Source: Desulfobacterales bacterium (lineage in GTDB: Bacteria > Desulfobacterota > Desulfobacteria > Desulfobacterales > JANQIE01). From it: a stretch of 36,162 nucleotides of DNA. The translations under genes and the position numbers were made by a program. Below the pieces are notes generated by a model. The model was not told where the DNA came from. It ran no database searches and saw nothing but the letters and a program-made list of their open reading frames with translations. Positions 1 through 8,478 of the stretch are shown piece after piece (position 1 is the stretch's first letter; every line of letters starts with the position of its first letter). The stretch covers positions 1 to 36,162 of the forward strand of contig JANQIE010000324.1 of assembly GCA_028282295.1 (NCBI GenBank), given 5' to 3'.

Positions 1-98
1 ATTGTGATTCCGGCGAGCGCCGGAATCAAGCGTCAATTCTGGATGCCGGATCAAGTCCGGCATGACGAAGGCTTACATATTTAGTCGCCGGTTTAATA
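1..98. repeat. 98-bp dispersed repeat, left copy
   Basis: This sequence recurs at 35945-36042 in the same orientation with only two differences (positions 3 and 24). It contains two short palindromes, one around a CCGGCG-AGCG-CCGG core and one of the form GCCGGATCAAGTCCGGC. Sequences of this kind are common intergenic repeats in proteobacteria. No reading frame through it looks like a protein. The two copies lie at the extreme ends of the window. Confidence 0.85.
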
Positions 99-482
99 AA
101 TCGTTTTTCGCGGGCGTATGAGGCCCGATGCAACCGGTCGGTGGCCGGCAACGTGTGTGCCCATGCCGATTGGGCGGCAGGGGCGTGATCAACCTTTTGC
201 AACCGGTTTGTTTTTTTGGGCTATGCTGCAAGGAGATACGACGCAGATATACTATCGGTGAAGGGGATTGTAAATCAGGGTTTCCCTGAATTGCGAGGGG
301 GGAAAGTCTGAATTTGGGGGTCCAAAAACCTGAACGGAAACGATAATTTTTCGGCAGTTTTATCTGGTGGGCATGGCCCATCCTGCGGACCACAAGGCAG
401 GGCTAAGGGCTCGCGCATAAGATGTGAAATTGTTTTTTGCGCGAGCCCTCAGTGAATGGTCTTAATCCTGGTGTTTTTGGTT
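99..482. other. Intergenic region, no gene seen
   Basis: No convincing coding region is present. An open frame on the minus strand (73-393) runs through repeat DNA and has no recognisable domain, so it is not annotated. The stretch holds one arm of the GGTGGGC-type palindrome family (364-386) and the short palindrome at 406-449. It lies just downstream of the S9 peptidase gene, so the palindromes could end its transcript. Confidence 0.6.
406..449. repeat. Short palindrome, solo-end derivative of the AGGGCTC element
   Basis: The ends are a perfect 12-bp inverted repeat (AGGGCTCGCGCA / TGCGCGAGCCCT). The right two thirds resemble the right end of the 181-bp element at 29420-29600, including the GTGAAATT stretch. 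It looks like an internally deleted copy of that element. It lies 34 bases past the stop codon of the minus-strand S9 peptidase and may form a terminator-like hairpin. Confidence 0.6.
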
Positions 483-2450
483 CTACCAGCGTCCGCCCAG
501 ATGTTTGGACAGAAAGTGCGCCACTTCCTGGAACAGGATTTTTGAATTGTGAATCCAGTGGATACCGTGCCCTTCGTTGTCGAATTTGCGTGATTCCACG
601 GGTTTACCGTGTTTGCGCAGGGCGGCGATCATTTTTTCGGATTGTTCGGCTCTGACGGTGCGGTCCTGTTCACCGTAGATCACCAGCAGCGGTTTGGTGG
701 CTTTGGCGGCGGCGTACAGGGGGGAACGGCGTTTGATGTCTTCTGTGACGCCTTCGTCGGCCGGGTTGCCGAGATAGGCGTACCATCGTTCGATGCCGTA
801 ACGGCGATACAAGGGGATGTCGTCGGGGAACTGTTTCAGAAAATCGACCCAACTGGCCACGCCGTTGATGGCGATGCCGCAGGTGAAAACATCGGGGGTG
901 AAGGTCAGGCCGGCCATGGCGGCGTAGCCGCCGTAGCTGCCGCCAACGATGGCGATGGCGTCCGGGTCGGCGATTTTTTGCGCCACGGCCCAATTGACGG
1001 CATCGATGAGATCGTTGTGCATGGCCTGGGCGAACTCGCCTTTGGCGGCTTCGAGCAGGGTGCGGCCGTAGCCGGTGGATCCGCGGTAGTTGATTTGTAA
1101 AACGGCATACCCGCGGTTGGCGAGAAACTGCACCATGCGGTCCGGTTCCCACTGGTCACGTGCCCACGGACCGCCATGGACCAGCAGGACCGTGGGGAGC
1201 ATGGGGCGCCAGCGGGCCCGGATGCCGTGCGGCAGGGTCAGGTAGCCGTTCAGGGGCAGGCCGTCACGGCTTTTGAAGCGAACCGGCTTTGTTTTCGCAA
1301 GTTTCGCTGAATCGGCCGGCTGGCGGCTTGTGCCGAGGAGTTTTTTGTGTTTGGTTTTGCGGTTGAACAGGTAAAAGCGTGTGTTGCGGTCGCTCATTAT
1401 TCTGACGGTCAGTTGTTCTTCTTTGTCGTCCATGCTCAGGATATGCAACCCGTGAGGCGTTAAGTCGTGGAAAACCGCAAGGTCTTGCTCCAACTGCGGG
1501 TCGAGTATATAGGTTTTCGGATAGTCGGGGCTGGCATAGGCGACCAGTGGTTTGCCGGTTATGGTGCTGATGCCGACCGATTCGATATCGGCCACGGGAT
1601 CTTCGCAAATCAGGGTTTCGGTTCTGGTTTGCAGGTCGAGACGAACCAGACTGATCCGGTCGCGCTGATGGTTTGAAAGCAGCCAGAGACCTTTTTCGTC
1701 GGGCGTCAGGCCGATCACCGTGATGTCGTCCAAAAGACCCCAGGATTTAACCGGTTTCCATTTGTACACCTTCGGTTCTCCGAATTGCAGTTCCTGGCGG
1801 TTGTCGGAGGTTACCAGTATTCGGCCCCGGGCGTTGCCTTTAAGATCCACGACCCATTGCAGGACATCCTTGTAGCTGCGGGCCAGCAGTCTGTTACGAC
1901 CGGTTTCGAGATTGATTTTGTAGATATCGAAGCAATGTTTGCATCGTTTGTTCTGGGCCACCAGGATGTTTTGCGGATCTGCGGGACTGATTGTTTCCAG
2001 CCAGGCGTACCATTTGGCGTCGGGGGTCAGGTTGCGGGCTTCGGCCTCCGGGTTCCGGGTATCGGCGATGTACATGTGATCGGCCCGGTTGGACCCGGCG
2101 CTGAGAACGTAGAGGATATGGCGGCTGTCCTGCGCCCAATGAAACCAGTTGATATTGCACCAACTGTGGGTGTTGATGATGTGGACGGTGTCCTCGCCGA
2201 TGGTTTTAACGTGCACATTGATGTTCTTCTGATGCTCGGCCAGCCAGGCGATTTTTCTGCCGTCCGGAGAGATTTTGTAGCTGTGACGAACTTCGGACTG
2301 GTCGAAGAAATCGTCCAGCGGAATTAATGGGGGTAGATCTGCGTTTTGCAGCGCAGGGTGCCGGGCGGTGGTGACGCAACCGGTGAGGGTGATAACCGTA
2401 AGAAGCAAAGTGAGGATACAAGCCGAAGTGATGCGGGAAAATTGTTGCAT
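483..2450 (-). CDS. S9 family lipoprotein peptidase (prolyl oligopeptidase/acylaminoacyl peptidase type)
   Basis: A 655-residue alpha/beta-hydrolase serine peptidase, predicted to be exported and lipid-anchored. The N-terminus is a hydrophobic signal followed by a lipobox LTGC with Cys25. Residues about 45-370 form a region with WD/PQQ-like blades (for example SPDGRKIAWLA near residue 61), as in the beta-propeller of S9 enzymes. The catalytic domain follows from about residue 395. The triad is visible: Ser505 in GGSYGGYAAMAG, Asp596 in YGEQDRTV and His628 in EGHGIHW. The 32-residue Asp-His spacing is typical of the acylaminoacyl/dipeptidyl branch. The family cleaves short peptides. The gene starts 19 bases after the XRE gene and is the last gene of a two-component cluster, so it may be an output of that pathway (inference). 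Confidence 0.92.
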   Translation of the reverse strand: MQQFSRITSACILTLLLTVITLTGCVTTARHPALQNADLPPLIPLDDFFDQSEVRHSYKISPDGRKIAWLAEHQKNINVHVKTIGEDTVHIINTHSWCNINWFHWAQDSRHILYVLSAGSNRADHMYIADTRNPEAEARNLTPDAKWYAWLETISPADPQNILVAQNKRCKHCFDIYKINLETGRNRLLARSYKDVLQWVVDLKGNARGRILVTSDNRQELQFGEPKVYKWKPVKSWGLLDDITVIGLTPDEKGLWLLSNHQRDRISLVRLDLQTRTETLICEDPVADIESVGISTITGKPLVAYASPDYPKTYILDPQLEQDLAVFHDLTPHGLHILSMDDKEEQLTVRIMSDRNTRFYLFNRKTKHKKLLGTSRQPADSAKLAKTKPVRFKSRDGLPLNGYLTLPHGIRARWRPMLPTVLLVHGGPWARDQWEPDRMVQFLANRGYAVLQINYRGSTGYGRTLLEAAKGEFAQAMHNDLIDAVNWAVAQKIADPDAIAIVGGSYGGYAAMAGLTFTPDVFTCGIAINGVASWVDFLKQFPDDIPLYRRYGIERWYAYLGNPADEGVTEDIKRRSPLYAAAKATKPLLVIYGEQDRTVRAEQSEKMIAALRKHGKPVESRKFDNEGHGIHWIHNSKILFQEVAHFLSKHLGGRW

Positions 2451-2469
2451 GTGTAAACATCTTTCTTTT

Positions 2470-2676
2470 TTAATTTGTAACGGTTTTCTTTAGATCATCT
2501 GTTTTTATTTTAAAAAAATGCGCCAGGGCGGCGATCTGACCGTCGGTCGGGATGCGGACGCCCAATTCCATTTCGTGCAGGCGCGAGGGCGGGATGCCCA
2601 CCTGGTCGCATACTTGTTGCAGGGTCAACCGGCTGGCCTGCCGGAGTGATTTGATTTTGGCACTAAAGTTCTCCAT
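2470..2676 (-). CDS. Small XRE-family helix-turn-helix protein
   Basis: A 68-residue protein that is almost entirely one HTH_3/Cro-C1 domain: KIKSLRQASRLTLQQVCDQ, then GIPPSRLHEMELGVR, then a helix ending in LAHFF. An AGGAGA ribosome-binding site lies about 7 bases before the ATG. There is no partner or sensing domain, so it probably binds DNA as a dimer. It is placed between the response regulator (28-base gap) and the S9 peptidase (19-base gap), in the same direction, so it is probably co-transcribed. It could autoregulate the operon. Stand-alone XRE proteins can also be antitoxins, but no toxin-like neighbour is present. Confidence 0.85.
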   Translation of the reverse strand: MENFSAKIKSLRQASRLTLQQVCDQVGIPPSRLHEMELGVRIPTDGQIAALAHFFKIKTDDLKKTVTN

Positions 2677-2704
2677 TCTGGGTCTCCTGATGTGTGCATG
2701 ACGA

Positions 2705-4375
2705 TTAAATTCTGGTTTTTTTCCAAAGTCTCACTTTGGGCTCACCCATGGTGACGGCTTTAAACAGGGCTTCATCGGCTTTCTGGATCAGTTCGTCGGC
2801 CGTGGCCGGTTTGCCGATAACGCCCAGGGTTGATATGCCGATACTTACGGAGATCGAAAAGACGACGCCTTTCATTTCCATTTTTTGGTCGACGATCAGC
2901 TTGCGAAAGCGATTGCCGGTCAATGCCACGTTTTCAGGGGCCATGTTGGGCAGCAGCAGGGCAAACTGGGCGTCACCGATGCGGGCAACCAGGTCGCTTT
3001 TGCGGACGGCATCGCTCAGGATGCGGGCAACTTCAATGGCGACATGCTGTTCGGCCAGTTTGCCGTAATTCTCATTCAGGGTGTTAAATGCATCGATTTC
3101 CACGAGACCGACCGCCAGTTCGTTTTTGTACCGGGTGGCCCGGGATACTTCCCGTTCCAGGGCTTCGAAAAAATACCGGTAGTTGTAGACGCCGGTGAGT
3201 TCATCCTGGGTCGACAGTTCCGACATGCGCTGCTGGGCGATTTTTATTTCGTCCTTGAGGCGCTCTTTATCCATGGCATTGGCAATGACGCGCGCCAGGG
3301 AGATTTGATCGATCTGATTTTTAGGCAGATAGTCGGTGGCGCCGGATTGGAGCACTTTGGACACCATCATTTCGTCGTCCTGCTGGAGCAGCACGATCAC
3401 GGGGACGTCGATCTGCCTGCGTTTTAGTTCGGCGATGAATTTAAGGGCGTCGCTGCCCTTGATCTGGTAGTCGAGCAGGATGAGGCTGTAGTTTTCCTTG
3501 AGCAGCATTTTGAATGCCTGCCCGGCGGTGGCGGCCCATTTGGTTTTGATTTTTTTTTGTTCGGAGATGATGCGGCGCAGTACTTCGTAGTCGTCGCCGG
3601 TTGGTTGAACGGCAAGGATCTGGAGTTGCTGGTCGAATTCGATTATTTCAGAGTCGCCGAGATAGGAGCGGGTTTCGTAGTAGCGAATCGATTGGATTTT
3701 CTTGACTATGTCGGCGATGCGCTGACCGGCTTCCGATATGCGGGACAGGTGCACGGCCAGCTTTTCCGGCTTTTTTTTGTCCATTTCCAGTAGTTCGAGG
3801 TGCCCCATCAGGTACATCAGCGGCTGGTTCAGTTCATGGGCGGTGGCGCCGGCGATTTCCAGCAGTACTTTCAGGCGCTCTTCTTCAATGGCGGTTTTTT
3901 GTTGCTGCACGATCTGGCGGTTGGCGCGCTTGAGTTCCGCCAGGGTTTTGTTCATGTAGCGTGTGTTGATTTCATGGGTCTGCTTTTGCCGGTAGAGTTT
4001 GAGAAATACGTTGACTTTGCTTTTGAGGATCAGCGGTTCCACCGGTTTGAACAGGTAGTCGACCGCGCCGGCTTCATAGCCTTTGAAAACGTGCATTTGT
4101 TCTTTGTTGATGGCGGTTACGAAGATGATCGGAATGTCGTGTGACTGCTTGCGGCTGCGGATCAACGCGGCGGTTTCGAAGCCGTCCATGGCCGGCATCT
4201 GCACATCCAGAATGATCAGGGCAAAGTCGTGTTCCAGCAGCAGACCGAGGGCTTCATTGCCGGAGGTGGCGGTGATGATCCGTACGTCGTCCTGTTCCAG
4301 CAGATGGGCCATCGCCAGCAGGTTTTCCGGATGATCATCCACGAGCAGGATTTTGGCTTCAGGTTCGGTTTGCAT
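2705..4375 (-). CDS. Response regulator REC-DHp-REC-degenerate GGDEF
   Basis: A 556-residue cytoplasmic signalling protein. Residues 8-125 are a complete receiver with acidic pair Asp13-Asp14, phosphoacceptor Asp57 (LDVQMP) and the conserved Lys in FKPVEP. A coiled-coil leads into a HisKA-like helical pair at about 165-230 with His180 in AHELNQPL, but no HATPase domain follows. Residues about 247-365 are a second receiver with Asp302 (LLDYQIKG). Residues about 385-550 are a GGDEF fold whose signature reads GDAQF (467-471) instead of GG[DE]EF, so diguanylate cyclase activity is probably lost. Its 5' end overlaps the hybrid kinase gene by 17 bases, which suggests coupled translation and phosphorelay partnership. 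The ATG has only a weak ribosome-binding site. Confidence 0.9.
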   Translation of the reverse strand: MQTEPEAKILLVDDHPENLLAMAHLLEQDDVRIITATSGNEALGLLLEHDFALIILDVQMPAMDGFETAALIRSRKQSHDIPIIFVTAINKEQMHVFKGYEAGAVDYLFKPVEPLILKSKVNVFLKLYRQKQTHEINTRYMNKTLAELKRANRQIVQQQKTAIEEERLKVLLEIAGATAHELNQPLMYLMGHLELLEMDKKKPEKLAVHLSRISEAGQRIADIVKKIQSIRYYETRSYLGDSEIIEFDQQLQILAVQPTGDDYEVLRRIISEQKKIKTKWAATAGQAFKMLLKENYSLILLDYQIKGSDALKFIAELKRRQIDVPVIVLLQQDDEMMVSKVLQSGATDYLPKNQIDQISLARVIANAMDKERLKDEIKIAQQRMSELSTQDELTGVYNYRYFFEALEREVSRATRYKNELAVGLVEIDAFNTLNENYGKLAEQHVAIEVARILSDAVRKSDLVARIGDAQFALLLPNMAPENVALTGNRFRKLIVDQKMEMKGVVFSISVSIGISTLGVIGKPATADELIQKADEALFKAVTMGEPKVRLWKKTRI

Positions 4376-7300
4376 TCCGGTCTTGCTCCGTTGTTGCCAG
4401 CCAAACCCGCAATAGCGACAGCAGTTTTTTGATATCGATCGGTTTGGGAATGTAGTCGTTGGCCCCGGCCTGGATGCATTTGTCCCGGTCGCCCTTCATG
4501 GCTTGCGCGGTAACGGCCAGCACCGGCAGGTCTTTAAAACGCGGCTGCGACCGTATTTGTTTTAAGGTCGCGTGGCCGTCTTTTTTAGGCATCACCATGT
4601 CAAGCAGCACCAGGTCGATATTGGGTTCCTGCGCCAGCACATTGAGGGCTTCATCGCCGTTTTTACCGTAAAAAACGTGCATCTCTTTTTGTTCCAGCAC
4701 ATTGGAAATGGCATAGACGCAGCGCATGTCGTCGTCCACCAGAAGGATTGATTTGGATTTCAGGTCACGATCGTTGGCGTTCAAGTCTTCCGGCACGTCC
4801 TGGTTTTGAACCGCCGGCAGGCTTGCGCTGAAGTGCAGGCCCACCGACAGGGCCTTGTGCACCTCGGCCTCGGTGGTCACGTGACGGACGAATTGTCTCA
4901 GGCTCAGCAGGGGCTGCTCGTTGTCGCCTGTGACCGGATGTTTACCGGCGCAAACCACGGAAACGACACCGGCCGGATTTTCGGGGGACAGGTTCTTGGT
5001 GATGGTCCGGACGGTTTGGGCGTCGATCGATTCACTGAAAAATATGCATTGCGGTTGATGCAGTTCGTATATTTCCCTGGCGTTGGCACCGGTTGCTTTT
5101 AACAACTCGATGCCGGCGTGGGATTTGAGCAGGGCGTCGATTTGCCGGACTTCCGTATCGTTCTTGCTTACCAGAAGCAGGTTGCGCGGTGCGTTGCGCA
5201 CGTGCTCCAGATGCTGGTAGAGACCGGCCAGATCCGTAGCCGACAGCGGTTTGAGCAACAAGCCGGCAACGCCGTAAAAATCGGTGTTCAGGATGCTGGC
5301 GCCGTCGGTCAACACGCCGATGGGGATCTGCATGATGTTGGGATTTTGTTTCAGGTACGCCAGAAAACGCTCGCCGACGATATCCGGAAGGTCCCAGTCC
5401 ATGGCAATGATGTCGGGCCGGAAAAACTCGGCCATGTGCAAACCGGTGCGTCCATTGCCGGATACAAGGGTTTTGTACCCGTTTTCCTTGGCAAGGTCGC
5501 GCATGTTCATCGCCAGGGATTGATCCGGTTCGATGATGAGGATGGTCTTGTCGCCTTCGACCAGGTTGCGGCGATCGTCGTAGGCCAGGTCCGGCTCTTC
5601 AAAGGACGGGTGCGCCGGTTTGTCCGTCTCGGGTGCGTGGGGCGCCGGTTCGGTGTGAACGGCGGCCGGGTCCGCTTCCCGGGCCGGGGGGGAATCGTTT
5701 TCCGGGGTGAGGCGGGCGTAGGGGCGGTAGCCGGGCGGCGCTTCGGGTATACACAAGGTAAACCGGCTGCCGCGTCCTTTATGGCTGGTCAGTTGGATCA
5801 CGCCGCCCAGCAGATTCGCGATTTCGTTGGATATGGACAGGCCCAGGCCCGTGCCGCCGTAGCTGCGGCTGGTGGTGCCGTCGGCTTGCTGAAACGCTTC
5901 GAAGATAATTTTGTGTTTGTCCGTGGCGATGCCGATGCCGGTGTCGGCCACGGCGATGTCGACGCTTGATTTTTTTTTCAAGGTTGTGGACGGTGTGGCG
6001 ACATCCGTTTCCGGCCGGCTGATGGACAGTTCAATTTTACCTTCATGGGTAAACTTGAGGGCATTGGAGATGAAGTTTTTCAAGATCTGTTCCAGACGCT
6101 GGCGGTCGGTGTAAATCACCTGCGGCAAATCCGCGTCCTTTTGAGTGATAAAATCCAGGTTCTTTTGTTCGGCCTCCTGCTCGAAGGTGCGGCGCACCGT
6201 GTCCAGAACGTCATCCAAAGAGACGGCTTCGATATGCAGCTTCATCTTGCCGGCCTCAACTTTGGACAGGTCGAGGATATCGTTGATCAGCCGTAAAAGA
6301 TCCTTGCCGGAGGAGTGGATTGTTTCGATGAACTGGGTCTGTTTGGGGTTCAGGTTGCCGCTCAAATCGTCCAGGAGCAGCCGCGATAGTAAAATGACGC
6401 TGTTCAGGGGCGTTCTCAGCTCGTGGGACATGTTGGCTAGAAACTCGGATTTGTAACGGCTGACGACTTCCAGTTTTTTGGCGCTTTGCAGGGTCTCGGC
6501 GATCTTGGCAAAGTCGTCGAGTTGCGCCTTGGACAGGGTGTTGCCGAAGCGGCCCTGATCCAGCTTACCGCGCGCCATGGCATGCATGCGCCGGGTCAGG
6601 CTGCTGTTTTGCCGGCGCAATGCTTCGAGTTGGGCGTTGTCTTCGGTGATGGGCCGGTTCGCATCCGGCTGACCGGAAGTATTTCGGTCCGTCGCCGGGG
6701 ACGCTTGGCGCCGCTTTGGGCCGGCGGTTCGGTTGATCACCGTCATGCATATGAGCAGTAGTAAAAATGTCAGGGCCACCGAAGCGCCGATACCGTAGAC
6801 CCGGTTACGGATCAGCGCAGCCAGACCGGCCGTGTTGTGCGCTTGTTGTTCCAGGCGAAATTCGATCAGATGCCGTTGGATCGATTCGACCTGATCGATG
6901 TAGGTGTTAAAGGCCGCATTGACCACGGCCGTACTTGTGCCCGTAGCGGTCAGATCGAGCAGTTGACGCCGCAAAACCCGCCAGTGGTCGAACGCTTTGC
7001 GCGCCGCCTGCAGTTTGGGATGTGTCCGGTTCCCATTGTTTGCCAGTTGATCGAACGTCCCGACCACCAGACGATCTTCCTGGGTCAGCAGGGCGGTCAA
7101 AGCGTGTTTGTCGACGGTCGCGCCGGCCAGCGCCTTTTGCTGCACGGTTTTGTGCATGGCGATAACGCGGGTCTCGATGACGGCGGTCAATTCATCCGTC
7201 TCGGTGTTGCGACTTGCCCAGACAGTTGAACGGTTGGATAGATTGTGCAACAGGACAATGGTCAGGATAGCCGGTAGAAGTGTAAGCAATCCGGCCGCCA

Positions 7301-7376
7301 GCAGCCGTTTGGGGGAACCAAAATCTAAGGAAGAGCGATCAGTCATCTCATTTGCCAGTACCGGGGTTGGCGGCAC
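4359..7376 (-). CDS. Membrane hybrid histidine kinase with three receiver-like domains
   Basis: A 1005-residue inner-membrane sensor. A transmembrane helix lies at about 28-48 (LLAAGLLTLLPAILTIVLL) and a second at about 195-215. They enclose a periplasmic helical region of roughly 145 residues that should be the sensor. HisKA carries His318 in MSHELRTPLN. The HATPase domain shows the N box (NFISNALKF), DTGIGI and GGTGLGLSI. Receiver 1 has Asp660 in AMDWDLPD. A second receiver-like stretch (about 720-850) lacks the acceptor Asp (IFFSES instead) and looks degenerate. Receiver 3 is canonical with Asp926 in LLDMVMP. The frame opens at a GTG; an in-frame ATG at 7346 (MTDRSS) is an equally possible start, and neither has a strong ribosome-binding site. 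It overlaps the next regulator gene by 17 bases and probably phosphorylates it. Confidence 0.92.
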   Translation of the reverse strand: MPPTPVLANEMTDRSSLDFGSPKRLLAAGLLTLLPAILTIVLLHNLSNRSTVWASRNTETDELTAVIETRVIAMHKTVQQKALAGATVDKHALTALLTQEDRLVVGTFDQLANNGNRTHPKLQAARKAFDHWRVLRRQLLDLTATGTSTAVVNAAFNTYIDQVESIQRHLIEFRLEQQAHNTAGLAALIRNRVYGIGASVALTFLLLLICMTVINRTAGPKRRQASPATDRNTSGQPDANRPITEDNAQLEALRRQNSSLTRRMHAMARGKLDQGRFGNTLSKAQLDDFAKIAETLQSAKKLEVVSRYKSEFLANMSHELRTPLNSVILLSRLLLDDLSGNLNPKQTQFIETIHSSGKDLLRLINDILDLSKVEAGKMKLHIEAVSLDDVLDTVRRTFEQEAEQKNLDFITQKDADLPQVIYTDRQRLEQILKNFISNALKFTHEGKIELSISRPETDVATPSTTLKKKSSVDIAVADTGIGIATDKHKIIFEAFQQADGTTSRSYGGTGLGLSISNEIANLLGGVIQLTSHKGRGSRFTLCIPEAPPGYRPYARLTPENDSPPAREADPAAVHTEPAPHAPETDKPAHPSFEEPDLAYDDRRNLVEGDKTILIIEPDQSLAMNMRDLAKENGYKTLVSGNGRTGLHMAEFFRPDIIAMDWDLPDIVGERFLAYLKQNPNIMQIPIGVLTDGASILNTDFYGVAGLLLKPLSATDLAGLYQHLEHVRNAPRNLLLVSKNDTEVRQIDALLKSHAGIELLKATGANAREIYELHQPQCIFFSESIDAQTVRTITKNLSPENPAGVVSVVCAGKHPVTGDNEQPLLSLRQFVRHVTTEAEVHKALSVGLHFSASLPAVQNQDVPEDLNANDRDLKSKSILLVDDDMRCVYAISNVLEQKEMHVFYGKNGDEALNVLAQEPNIDLVLLDMVMPKKDGHATLKQIRSQPRFKDLPVLAVTAQAMKGDRDKCIQAGANDYIPKPIDIKKLLSLLRVWLATTEQDRNANRT

Positions 7377-7380
7377 CCGG

Positions 7381-7584
7381 TTATTCGTGTCGCGTGTTCA
7401 GACCGGTTGATTGCATCAAATGGATGTCCGCGTAGTAAGCGACGGCGGACTCGTTGGTGTTGTCGGTGTCGGTCATGATCGCAACCGCCGTGACGGCCGG
7501 CGGATTCTGACCAGATGCGTTGCGATAATCTTCACGGATGTTGCGTTGTTCCCAAATCCATTGATTCGCATTGACGCGTGGGCA
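7381..7584 (-). pseudogene. Remnant of a DUF3047 gene (C-terminal end only)
   Basis: Directly after the stop of the DUF4178 gene, a minus-strand frame encodes about 65 residues. These include ANQWIWEQRNIREDYRN and AVAIMTDTDNTNESAVAYY, then a stop. This resembles the conserved C-terminal end of DUF3047 proteins (ERN...EDY...AIMTDTDNTGESA..YYGDI; recalled from the family, not searched). The usual upstream part of about 150 residues is absent, and no start or ribosome-binding site of its own is seen. The same frame stays open further upstream only as a shadow of the DUF4178 gene. It is best read as a deletion remnant. Confidence 0.6.
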
Positions 7585-7585
7585 G

Positions 7586-8134
7586 CTATTGAACCTTGCC
7601 GGGTAATATATTGGTGAACTGGTATTCCTGCACCATGATGCCGACGGCGGCCTCAAATTCGTTTTCGCCCCATTGTTCGATGGATAGTATTTTTTCTTCC
7701 TGATCGTCGATGAAGTCCCAACGCAGCAACTCGCGCCCGGCGGATTGTTCGGTTTGAAAAAAATGACCGGCCGCGGATTCTTCCAGAAAGTAACTGGTGC
7801 CGTCGTACACGATTTCTTCGGGCGGATCCTCGTTGGCTTTGATATGCTGGATGATTGCGGCACCAAGCCGTTGCACGGCGATTTTGCGGCTTATGCTCCA
7901 GTAGTCTTCGTCGCCCGGTTCACGTTCCAAGTAAATTGTGTCGTCATGGCTTTTCAACTGCCATTCAAAGGTTTCGTCGCCGTCGCCCCAATCGTAGCGA
8001 TGGGCGCCGGTCACTTCCCATGTTTTTAAATCGTAATCGAGGTAGTAGCCGACTTTTAGTTTTGCAGGCGTCAAATCTGCAATCGGATCGGGACCGGCAG
8101 CTTTTTTGCGGTCAAGCCATTTTTTGAAAACCAT
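7586..8134 (-). CDS. DUF4178 domain protein
   Basis: A 182-residue, acidic, probably cytoplasmic protein. Conserved DUF4178 features are visible: KVGYYLDYDLKTWEVTG, the DGDETFEWQL segment and WSISRKIAVQRLG, followed by a YDG(T)SYFLEES strand. An AGGAG ribosome-binding site lies about 9 bases before the ATG. The biochemical function of DUF4178 is unknown. The family is repeatedly found near PspA/IM30 genes, and here pspA lies 344 bases upstream on the same strand, which supports an envelope-stress link. A DUF3047 remnant follows its stop codon immediately, and the hybrid kinase gene begins 209 bases downstream. Confidence 0.82.
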   Translation of the reverse strand: MVFKKWLDRKKAAGPDPIADLTPAKLKVGYYLDYDLKTWEVTGAHRYDWGDGDETFEWQLKSHDDTIYLEREPGDEDYWSISRKIAVQRLGAAIIQHIKANEDPPEEIVYDGTSYFLEESAAGHFFQTEQSAGRELLRWDFIDDQEEKILSIEQWGENEFEAAVGIMVQEYQFTNILPGKVQ

Positions 8135-8299
8135 TGATTGAAACTCCTGATTTGTAAACGTTTTCGTATTTTAACATAAAAAACTTGATGTGCAAACCCG
8201 GGTTGCGAAGCGGGCAGGGTAATCGCATCTGGCAATTATCCGGATAATGTTGGTGGGCACGGCCCACCCTGCCTGCCTGCGGATGGACACCAGATGAAG

Positions 8300-8386
8300 A
8301 AGGCTATTATTGTTTTGATTCTGGAGTAAAAAAACATTTGTCACCCCGTCGAACGCCGGGGTCCGGAATCAAAACGATATTAACCT
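8300..8386. repeat. Inverted pair of the CCCCGGC-family dispersed repeat
   Basis: Positions 8341-8386, read on the minus strand, match the repeats at 12891-12936 and 23557-23603: an AT-rich ATCGTTTTGAT block, then a GG(A)CCCCGGC hairpin and GGGGTGA. A partial copy in the opposite orientation lies at 8300-8325 (TTGTTTTGATTCTGGA), so the two arms can pair. Confidence 0.75.
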
Positions 8387-8405
8387 TTGCCCTGCAAAAA
8401 GATGG

Positions 8406-8436
8406 TTGTAGGAGCGACGTCCCGCCGCTCCTACAA
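8406..8436. repeat. Perfect 11-bp palindrome, possible pspA terminator
   Basis: TTGTAGGAGCG (8406-8416) pairs perfectly with CGCTCCTACAA (8426-8436) around a 9-base loop. It lies 42 bases past the pspA stop codon on the minus strand. No long T-run follows, so it may be a dispersed palindromic repeat rather than an intrinsic terminator. Confidence 0.6.
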
Positions 8437-8478
8437 AGATTTTTAATTCTCACATCTTCATTCGCAATTCAACAGGCG

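Larger units (their letters stand above)
8135..8478. other. Repeat-rich gap between pspA and the DUF4178 gene
   Basis: No gene is visible. The gap is made almost wholly of repeats. One arm of the GGTGGGC-type palindrome lies at 8251-8272. An inverted pair of the CCCCGGC-family repeat lies at 8300-8386. A separate palindrome lies at 8406-8436. These could separate the ybjN-pspA transcript from DUF4178 expression. Confidence 0.7.

Noticed and set aside
2705..3230. Active diguanylate cyclase
   Set aside because: The active-site signature reads GDAQF; the acidic residues of GG[DE]EF are not in place.
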